Assembly: GCA_012511645.1 (NCBI GenBank)
Contig: JAAZFP010000229.1
Span: 1 to 10,639 of the forward strand
Direction: 5' to 3'
DNA: 10,639 nucleotides
From: Microbacteriaceae bacterium
GTDB taxonomy: Bacteria; Actinomycetota; Actinomycetes; Actinomycetales; Microbacteriaceae
Below, one piece after another: positions 5,952 through 10,639 of this stretch. The notes beneath the pieces were generated by a model. The model did no database searches and was not told the DNA's origin. It saw nothing but the letters and a program-made list of their open reading frames with translations. How positions within the stretch are numbered: the stretch's first letter is position 1; every line of letters starts with the position of its first letter. A program made the translations under genes and the position numbers.

Positions 5952-7295
5952 ATGAGCCTTCATGTAGCGCCGCGACCAGGCATCGAGGATCGGCTGTCGC
6001 GCATGATTCAGCTGCCGACGGTCTCCGCTGAGTTGGAGCAACGGGGTAACGAACCATTCGAGCAGTTCATCGTGCTGCTCGAGGAACTCTACCCGCTGGT
6101 GCACACGCACCTTGAGCGCGAGCGAACGGGTGACTTTGGTCTGCTGTTCCGCTGGGAGGCCCCCGGGGCCGTCGGGGATCCACTGGTATTGATGGCCCAC
6201 TACGACGTCGTTCCGGTCGACGAAACAGATCCGTGGACGTATCCCCCGTTTACAGGCACGATCGCAGACGGCTGGGTTTTCGGTCGTGGCGCGCTTGATG
6301 ACAAGGGCCCAATGGTGGTGGTGCTCGATGCCGTCGAAAACCTGCTCGCTGCAGGGTTCATGCCGACCCGCGACGTGTACCTTTCGTTCGGAGGCAACGA
6401 AGAGACGTTTGGGAACGCTGCGCGCGAGATCTCAGATCTGCTCCAAGAGCGCGGGATCACTCCGTGGATGGTGCTTGATGAGGGCGGCGCAGTAACGAGC
6501 GCGCCACTGCCCTTCGTCACTGGGGATGCAGCAATGGTGGGTGTCGGCGAGAAGGGCATCGCGAGCGTCAGATTGACCGCACGCAGCGAGGGCGGCCACG
6601 CATCAGTGCCACCACCGCTCACGGCGGTCGGAAGGGTCGCCAAAGCCGTTACCGCACTCACCCCTGGCACGTTCCGCGCGAAGGCACCGAAGGCGATTCC
6701 TCGCATGCTCGGGTTGTTCTCCCGGCGCGCCTCGGGCGCGGGCAAAGTGCTCTACCCGGTGCTCGCGCGGTGGCCCTGGCTCAACGCGCGAGTGTTTGCC
6801 CTGCTCGGTGGCGAAGCGGCAGCGATGGTGCGCACCACCATCGCCCCGACTCGACTCGATGGCGGCACCGCGAACAACGTGCTGGCGTCACAAGCGAGCG
6901 CCACCGTGAACCTCCGGTTGGCGCTCGGCGAGACGGTGCAGAGCACGGTTGACACACTCCGCAGAAGGATCGCCGATCCAGATATCACCATCGAGGTACT
7001 CGAGGGGAACGACGCCTCCCCCGAGTCTCCCAGTGATGCGCCACAATTTGCACTGATAGCAGACGCAGTGCATGCATCGCACCCCGCAGCAATCACCGTG
7101 CCCTATGTCACAATGGCTGCAACCGATTCTCGCTATTTTCACCGCTACTGCGCCCACACCTATCGGTTCGCGCCGCTGATGATGAGCGCCGAGTTGCGCG
7201 CGACGATCCACGGAATCGATGAGCGTGTCGCCATCGACGAACTGCACCGCGGAGAGCTCTTTCACCGCGCACTCATCGAGAGCATGCCCGCATGA
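5952..7295 (+). CDS. M20 family metallohydrolase, PM20D1/carboxypeptidase S-like
   Basis: A 447-residue zinc-dependent amidohydrolase or peptidase. The central motifs resemble the PM20D1/CPS1 branch of M20, whose members cleave dipeptides or N-fatty-acyl amino acids. Predicted metal and catalytic residues are His83 in MAHYDVVP, Asp116 (metal-bridging) in GRGALDDKG, the Glu150-Glu151 pair in GGNEETFGN, the Asp in VLDEGG and His420 in IHGIDERV. The dimerisation domain is marked by GEKGIASVRLTARSEGGHASVPPPLTAVGRVAKAV. No signal peptide is seen, so it is cytoplasmic. The ATG at 5952 is preferred because a -10 box lies 6 nt before it; an in-frame TTG at 5946 is possible. The stop overlaps the MFS start (ATGA), so hydrolase and transporter are translationally coupled. 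The substrate is unknown; N-acyl amino acids or small peptides are reasonable guesses. Confidence 0.92.
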   Translation: MSLHVAPRPGIEDRLSRMIQLPTVSAELEQRGNEPFEQFIVLLEELYPLVHTHLERERTGDFGLLFRWEAPGAVGDPLVLMAHYDVVPVDETDPWTYPPFTGTIADGWVFGRGALDDKGPMVVVLDAVENLLAAGFMPTRDVYLSFGGNEETFGNAAREISDLLQERGITPWMVLDEGGAVTSAPLPFVTGDAAMVGVGEKGIASVRLTARSEGGHASVPPPLTAVGRVAKAVTALTPGTFRAKAPKAIPRMLGLFSRRASGAGKVLYPVLARWPWLNARVFALLGGEAAAMVRTTIAPTRLDGGTANNVLASQASATVNLRLALGETVQSTVDTLRRRIADPDITIEVLEGNDASPESPSDAPQFALIADAVHASHPAAITVPYVTMAATDSRYFHRYCAHTYRFAPLMMSAELRATIHGIDERVAIDELHRGELFHRALIESMPA

Positions 7296-8770
7296 GCACA
7301 ACTGCCGTCGGGGCGAAACGATCCCGCGTAAAGCTCGGCCCCCTGGCCGGAATTGTTGGTTTTCTCGCCTTTGTCGAGTTCACGAGCGGCATATTGCAGG
7401 GCTATTACACGCCAATGCTCACCGACATCGCCCGGCACCTCGGCATTCACGACGCCGACGTGAACTGGTTTGAGGGCACGCAGCTGATGCTTTCGGCGCT
7501 CGTCGTGCCTGCGTTCGCGAAGCTCGGCGATATGTTTGGGCACAAGCGTATGCTGCTCTGGTCGACGGCACTCACCGCACTCGCTTCGATCGCGCTGCCC
7601 TTCACCGACTCCTTCACCGTCTTTCTGATCGCGTGGACCCTGCAGGGGTTCTATGTCGTCTGGTTGCCCCTCGAGATCGCGATCATCTGGTCGCGCACCC
7701 GAAACCGCGAGGGCGGCTCTCTGCTCACGGCGAAGGCCGCTGGCATTCTCGTGGCGACTCTTGAAGCTGGCGCGATCACCGGCGCCCTTCTCGGCGGGCA
7801 GTTGGTCGACTCGCTGCCACTGTGGATCGTGCTGCTCGTCCCAGCCCTGTTCGTGGTCGCCTGCTATTTCGTCATTCAATTTGGGGTCAAGGAATCAACA
7901 GATCATCAGGGTGGAAAGCTCGATCTTGTCGGCCTTTCGCTTATCTCGATTGCACTGATTGCCTTCACCGGCGGCCTCAGTCTGCTGCGACTCAATGGCC
8001 CTGCCGATCCGCTGGCATGGTCAGTCGTGGTGCTCGGAGTGGTGCTCGTCGTTCCATTTGTGCTTTACGAGCTGAAGCACCCGGATCCCCTGATCGATGT
8101 GCGCATGTTCCGTTCACCCGCGCTTGCGCCGGTGTTTTTGACCGCGGGCCTCTTCGGGGTCAGTGTGCTTGGCGCACAGGCTCCGCTCTCAACGTTCGCG
8201 AGAACCGATCCAGAAGTCTATGGTTACGGCCTCGGTACGACCGGTTTTGCAACCTCACTGATTATCGGGCTCTACCTCATCGGCATGATCGCTGGCGCGC
8301 TGCTCTTCCCCAAGTTCTCACAGTGGATCTCACCGCGCATCACGCTGATTGGTGCTGCAGGCCTCGTTGGGCTCGGTTACCTGCTGTTCCTGCCGTTCCA
8401 CGACAGCTACCAGCAGCTGGTAACCAACATGATGATCGCCGGCCTGGGCTCTGGTGCGCTCGTTGCGGCGCTTCCAGCAGCGGCCGCATCTGCCGCCCCT
8501 GCAACGCAGACTGGTGTCGCGACAGGGCTCACGAACTCGGTGAAAACGGTAGGAGGGGCGATCGCCTCAGCCGTGTTTGGCATTGTGCTCATGCAGGGTG
8601 CAACGGGCGTAGCCGCTGACGCCGCGGGCACTGCTGGTTCTCTGAGTGGATACTTCTCGGTGTGGGCGATCTGTGGTGTGACTGCGCTCGTCGCTGCAGT
8701 GCTGCTGTGCTTCGTACCAAAGGATGCCTTCACCGACCGAGTGTCGTTCGTGCCGCAGCCAGCGGCCTGA
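7292..8770 (+). CDS. MFS transporter, DHA2-like (probably 14 TM)
   Basis: A 492-residue integral membrane protein, longer than 12-helix MFS carriers and in the range of the 14-helix drug:H+ antiporter-2 family. Strongly hydrophobic helices run through the length, starting at about residue 17 (LAGIVGFLAFVEF). MFS motif A is LGDMFGHKRM (about 78-87), between helices 2 and 3. The loop LKHPDPLIDVRMFRSPALAPVF in the middle is characteristic of DHA2 permeases. The C-terminal half has alanine- and glycine-rich helices (GLTNSVKTVGGAIASAVFGIVL). The ATG overlaps the TGA of the M20 hydrolase, so both are expressed together. With the upstream TetR gene, this suggests an inducible exporter of a hydrolase product or of a toxic amphiphile. 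The substrate and direction are inference; the family is certain. Confidence 0.94.
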   Translation: MSTTAVGAKRSRVKLGPLAGIVGFLAFVEFTSGILQGYYTPMLTDIARHLGIHDADVNWFEGTQLMLSALVVPAFAKLGDMFGHKRMLLWSTALTALASIALPFTDSFTVFLIAWTLQGFYVVWLPLEIAIIWSRTRNREGGSLLTAKAAGILVATLEAGAITGALLGGQLVDSLPLWIVLLVPALFVVACYFVIQFGVKESTDHQGGKLDLVGLSLISIALIAFTGGLSLLRLNGPADPLAWSVVVLGVVLVVPFVLYELKHPDPLIDVRMFRSPALAPVFLTAGLFGVSVLGAQAPLSTFARTDPEVYGYGLGTTGFATSLIIGLYLIGMIAGALLFPKFSQWISPRITLIGAAGLVGLGYLLFLPFHDSYQQLVTNMMIAGLGSGALVAALPAAAASAAPATQTGVATGLTNSVKTVGGAIASAVFGIVLMQGATGVAADAAGTAGSLSGYFSVWAICGVTALVAAVLLCFVPKDAFTDRVSFVPQPAA

Positions 8771-8810
8771 GCCAGAAGCTCGATCTGCGACCCGTATCCG
8801 GAGTCGACGA

Positions 8811-9617
8811 CTACATTCCGCCCTCTGGCATGCGCCGCACCGTCAGTGACTGCTGCAGGGTGGCCACAGGGCCGTTCACGTCGTGCACCACGCTGCTCGT
8901 GACACCAACCCCTTCGGGACCAAAGGCAACCCTGGTGTCGAACCCGACGGTCGTGCCAATCGGCTGGCGAAACAGGTGCAGGGTCAGGTCAACATTCGGG
9001 TACATCCACTGGGTGGGGTCTGCACGAATTGCGAGCCCATTCGCCGTGTCGAGGAGCTTGCAAAAGTCAGCAAGCGGCGAGACTGCTTCTCCCTCGACCA
9101 GCGACAACTCGCTCGACACCCACGCACGCGCGTTTCCAGGCGCCGAGTCAAGTGCCTGTCTCGCGTCGATGCTCGAGATGAAACCACCGCCCCAGCCTTT
9201 GAGCCATGCGTCACCAGAACAGCTGTCAATCGTGGGCATGGCAGGAAACGCAGTGCCTTCAACCGCTTCGGTGTCATTGCGCTGCAGCAGCCACGCACGA
9301 GCTCGCAGGGTAACCCTGCCCGCAATCGTGGCAATGGTTTCGATCATCTCAATGGTGCGGCCGGGTCGAATCACCTCGGTGCGAAGCTCGATGGTCTCCC
9401 GCCCAATCTGCCCCAGCACGTCGATACTGATGCGGCTGAAGGTCAGTGTGCCGTCGGTGTGCAGCTCACGCCAGCGGTCCATGTGATGAATCAGGAGGCC
9501 CGCGACGGGAGCGAGGTGCAACTCATCTTCACGCCAGGCACCGCTTGCATGGGCGGTGGGCTCATAGCGGTCATCGCCGAGCGCCTGGAAGTATGCGGGT
9601 GTATGAATGTCGGCCAT
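8811..9617 (-). CDS. TesB-like acyl-CoA thioesterase family protein (double hotdog)
   Basis: A 268-residue protein resembling acyl-CoA thioesterase II / thioesterase family proteins with two fused hotdog folds (4HBT_3-like). It would hydrolyse acyl-CoA to free acid and CoA in the cytoplasm. The first half has APVAGLLIHHMDRW followed by LTFSRISIDVLGQIGRETIELRTEVIRPGRTIEMIE, the characteristic strand pattern of the N-terminal hotdog. The second half ends FGPEGVGVTSSVVHDVNGPVATLQQSLTVRR, matching the usual family ending with an Asp followed by GP and a Leu-Gln-x-Leu-x-x-R strand. The start at 9617 is chosen because homologues begin near ADIHTPAYFQ; the open frame upstream to 9767 adds 50 residues with no family character and would run over the promoter. 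It is convergent with the MFS gene with 40 nt between stops and no clear terminator. A perfect palindrome overlaps its promoter. Confidence 0.88.
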   Translation of the reverse strand: MADIHTPAYFQALGDDRYEPTAHASGAWREDELHLAPVAGLLIHHMDRWRELHTDGTLTFSRISIDVLGQIGRETIELRTEVIRPGRTIEMIETIATIAGRVTLRARAWLLQRNDTEAVEGTAFPAMPTIDSCSGDAWLKGWGGGFISSIDARQALDSAPGNARAWVSSELSLVEGEAVSPLADFCKLLDTANGLAIRADPTQWMYPNVDLTLHLFRQPIGTTVGFDTRVAFGPEGVGVTSSVVHDVNGPVATLQQSLTVRRMPEGGM

Positions 9618-9623
9618 GCTCCG

Positions 9624-9629
9624 AGCATA
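9624..9629 (-). promoter_or_regulatory. -10 box for a leaderless thioesterase mRNA
   Basis: On the minus strand TATGCT (TANNNT) is followed by 6 nt (CGGAGC) and the ATG at 9617. A TTACTG sequence 16 nt upstream is at best a weak -35. The GGAG inside the 6-nt gap is too close to the ATG to serve as a Shine-Dalgarno. Confidence 0.55.
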
Positions 9630-9637
9630 GCAAAGAG

Positions 9638-9651
9638 TTACTGACCAGTAA
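9638..9651. promoter_or_regulatory. Palindromic operator candidate in the thioesterase promoter
   Basis: TTACTG-AC-CAGTAA is a perfect 6-bp inverted repeat with a 2-nt centre. It occupies the -35/spacer region of the leftward thioesterase promoter, 9-22 nt upstream of its -10 box, which is the classic position for a repressor such as a TetR- or GntR-type dimer. The cognate regulator is not evident in the window. Confidence 0.55.
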
Positions 9652-9682
9652 TTGAATTGCCGCCACCCGGGAGCACCAGATA

Positions 9683-9714
9683 CCACGGCCCCTTCAGACA
9701 GCGCAAGGGGGTGG
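9683..9714. other. Bulged hairpin between the divergent thioesterase and small membrane protein genes
   Basis: CCCCTT (9689-9694) pairs with AAGGGG (9705-9710). After a 2-nt bulge (GG, 9687-9688), CCAC (9683-9686) pairs with GTGG (9711-9714). The loop is 10 nt. The function is unknown, and the segment lies upstream of both predicted leaderless starts, so it may act as DNA rather than RNA. Confidence 0.25.
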
Positions 9715-9735
9715 CCATCACCCCACTTGTGTCTG

Positions 9736-9741
9736 TAGTTT
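9736..9741 (+). promoter_or_regulatory. -10 box for a leaderless small membrane protein mRNA
   Basis: TAGTTT (TANNNT) is followed by 7 nt and the ATG at 9749, with no Shine-Dalgarno. The -35 region is unremarkable. Confidence 0.4.
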
Positions 9742-9748
9742 CGCTTAC

Positions 9749-9910
9749 ATGAACGGAATATTTGCACTCATCATCATCGTTGCGATCATCCTGGCGCTTG
9801 TGGGCGGGTTCGTCGAGGCCGTCAACTTCCTGCTCTGGGTTGGCCTGGTGCTGCTCGTGGTCGCGATCATCGCCTGGCTGCTGCGCAGCATCGCCGGCAG
9901 CCGACGATAG
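9749..9910 (+). CDS. Small hydrophobic membrane protein, 53 aa
   Basis: This short gene encodes MNGIFALIIIVAIILALVGG at its N-terminus and ends in AWLLRSIAGSRR. There are two predicted membrane helices, about 3-20 and 26-46, separated by a short loop with one acidic residue (GFVEAVNF), and a basic C-terminal tail. The positive-inside rule would put both ends in the cytoplasm. Small proteins of this composition are frequent in Microbacteriaceae and other actinobacteria and have no assigned function. The start is supported by a -10 box 7 nt upstream that fits a leaderless mRNA; no Shine-Dalgarno is visible. It stands alone, divergent from the thioesterase and 87 nt before the peroxiredoxin, which has its own promoter and ribosome binding site. 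Coding status is likely, since hydrophobic periodicity spans the whole frame, but no homology check was possible. Confidence 0.7.
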   Translation: MNGIFALIIIVAIILALVGGFVEAVNFLLWVGLVLLVVAIIAWLLRSIAGSRR

Positions 9911-9964
9911 TCGCGCTCTTGAAGCGACACTCATCCTGCGCAACACAGGCTCACTCCGCGTCGA

Positions 9965-9970
9965 TAGAAT
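9965..9970 (+). promoter_or_regulatory. -10 box of the peroxiredoxin promoter
   Basis: TAGAAT predicts a start near 9977 and a leader of about 20 nt that carries the AAAGGAG Shine-Dalgarno at 9984-9990, 7 nt before the ATG. The same hexamer appears at rnpB. The -35 region is weak. Confidence 0.5.
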
Positions 9971-9997
9971 CGAACCCCATCACAAAGGAGACCACCC

Positions 9998-10456
9998 ATG
10001 GTTGTAGAGCCCGGATCAGTCGCGCCAGATTTCACCCTGTCAGACCAACACGGTCAAGAACTCACGCTGTCCGAGCTCGTTACCGAGGGCCCGGTAGCGC
10101 TCGTGTTTTTTCCACTCGCGTTTTCGGGCATCTGCACGGGCGAGCTGTGCGAGCTGCGCGATAATCTCGATATTTTCGCCGACGCGAAGGTGCGATTGCT
10201 CGGTATCTCTGTTGACTCAGTGCACGCCCTCCGGGTGTGGGCGGAGCAAGAAGGCTATGAGTTCTCGATTCTTTCTGACTTCTGGCCGCACGGAGCAGTT
10301 GCACGTGAGTATGGCGCGTTTGTTGACGAGCGGGGCATCGCGACCCGAGCAACGGTGATTATTGGAGCCGACCGTAAGGTGATCGCGTCTTTCGAGACTT
10401 CTCCCGGAGAAGCCCGTGATTTCGCGGCGTACCGCGAGGCTATTTCCTCACTCTGA
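9998..10456 (+). CDS. ahpE: AhpE-type peroxiredoxin
   Basis: A 152-residue thiol peroxidase that reduces hydrogen peroxide, organic hydroperoxides or peroxynitrite in the cytoplasm. It closely resembles the AhpE class typified by Mycobacterium tuberculosis AhpE: APDFTLSDQHGQ near the N-terminus, FFPLAFSGICTGEL with the peroxidatic Cys46 (the Thr position replaced by Ser43 in the P-x3-S/T-x2-C motif), and the class signature LSDFWPHGAVAREYGAF. Unlike the mycobacterial protein, as I recall its sequence, a second cysteine (Cys51) follows five residues after Cys46. That is the spacing of resolving cysteines in BCP/PrxQ enzymes, so an intramolecular disulfide is possible. The start is clear: AAAGGAG with 7-nt spacing. 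The gene is followed by a strong hairpin and appears monocistronic. Confidence 0.95.
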   Translation: MVVEPGSVAPDFTLSDQHGQELTLSELVTEGPVALVFFPLAFSGICTGELCELRDNLDIFADAKVRLLGISVDSVHALRVWAEQEGYEFSILSDFWPHGAVAREYGAFVDERGIATRATVIIGADRKVIASFETSPGEARDFAAYREAISSL

Positions 10457-10465
10457 ACCCCGACT

Positions 10466-10504
10466 GAGCCCGCGGCACGGTGATCGTTCGCCCGCCGCGG
10501 GCTC
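10466..10504 (+). terminator. Terminator hairpin after the peroxiredoxin gene
   Basis: GAGCCCGCGGC (10466-10476) pairs perfectly with GCCGCGGGCTC (10494-10504), an 11-bp GC-rich stem with a 17-nt loop that starts 10 nt after the stop codon. The following bases (TCGTGTTCG) are only modestly T-rich. Confidence 0.7.
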
Positions 10505-10533
10505 TCGTGTTCGCGAGCGACTCATTCACCCGC

Positions 10534-10539
10534 TAGTAT
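10534..10539 (+). promoter_or_regulatory. -10 box of the tRNA-Val promoter
   Basis: TAGTAT is a good -10 hexamer 24 nt upstream of the mature tRNA. A possible weak -35 is TTCGCG at 10510-10515 with an 18-nt spacer. A small GTCCG/CGGAC hairpin (10546-10560) lies in the 5' leader. Confidence 0.45.
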
Positions 10540-10563
10540 GGTGAAGTCCGTTTCGCGGACGAG

Positions 10564-10639
10564 GGGCCTTTAGCTCAGCTGGTAGAGCGCCACGTTTACA
10601 CCGTGGATGTCGTCGGTTCGATCCCGGCAGGGCCCACCA
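10564..10639 (+). tRNA. tRNA-Val (anticodon UAC)
   Basis: A complete 76-nt cloverleaf with encoded CCA. The acceptor stem is GGGCCTT (10564-10570) with AGGGCCC (10629-10635), including one G-T pair. The D arm lies in TAGCTCAGCTGGTAGAGC. The anticodon stem is CCACG/CGTGG, with loop TTTACAC and anticodon TAC at 10597-10599, reading GUA valine codons. The T arm is GTCGG-TTCGATC-CCGGC. The gene ends exactly at the window edge, so further tRNAs or a tRNA-anchored island could follow outside. Confidence 0.97.

Noticed and set aside
7262..7879. Minus-strand open frame (205 codons) opposite the M20/MFS junction
   Set aside because: Its charged, repetitive composition is the mirror of MFS membrane helices; there is no ribosome binding site or domain.
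8883..9644. Long plus-strand open frame (253 codons) opposite the thioesterase gene
   Set aside because: It is antisense to a clear thioesterase and has an arginine-rich, low-complexity composition typical of mirror frames in high-GC DNA, with no recognisable domain.
9618..9767. N-terminal extension of the thioesterase to 9767
   Set aside because: Fifty residues of no family character running through the -10 box and palindrome; the ATG at 9617 fits the usual protein start.
1..10639. CRISPR arrays, insertion sequences, toxin-antitoxin or defence genes
   Set aside because: No regularly spaced repeats, transposase-like reading frames or terminal inverted repeats were seen; the genes are ordinary metabolic, transport and stress families.

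Overview
The window looks like chromosomal backbone of a high-GC Gram-positive bacterium (Actinomycetota), most likely a member of the Microbacteriaceae. This rests on codon use rich in G/C third positions, several apparently leaderless mRNAs (a -10 box 6-7 nt before ATG or GTG), the gene order Nif3-like protein / coiled-coil 'zinc ribbon' protein / RNase P RNA, a long GapB-type glyceraldehyde-3-phosphate dehydrogenase, and an AhpE-type peroxiredoxin. The family placement is inference from gene content; no database search was possible.

Layout. Positions 1-657 (minus): an SDR oxidoreductase whose C-terminus lies outside the window. 705-1066 (plus): RNase P RNA (rnpB), divergent from the SDR. 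1067-1170: an unusual spacer with two hairpins followed by a second, near-identical copy of the last 23 nt of rnpB. 1169-2724 (minus): a two-gene operon, Nif3-like protein then a coiled-coil CT398/zf-RING_7 protein, joined by an ATGA overlap. 2871-5198 (plus): gapB and a tandem-domain universal stress protein, ending in a 13-bp inverted repeat. 5313-8770 (plus): a TetR regulator, a PM20D1/carboxypeptidase S-like M20 metallohydrolase and a DHA2-type MFS transporter, the last two overlapping by ATGA. 8811-9617 (minus): a TesB-like thioesterase whose promoter contains a perfect 6-2-6 palindrome. 9749-9910 (plus): a 53-residue membrane protein. 9998-10456 (plus): AhpE-type peroxiredoxin. 10564-10639 (plus): tRNA-Val(UAC).

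How the genes work together. gapB plus the universal stress protein suggest a central-carbon/stress transcription unit. TetR, M20 hydrolase and MFS pump look like a regulated uptake/hydrolysis/export or detoxification module, possibly acting on N-acylated amino acids or small peptides. The thioesterase is under its own, probably repressible, promoter. The least ordinary signals are the duplicated 3' end of rnpB with the structured segment between the copies, the near-complete loss of zinc-ligand cysteines in the CT398-like protein, and the palindromic operator in the thioesterase promoter. I see no CRISPR array, insertion sequence or defence system in this window.
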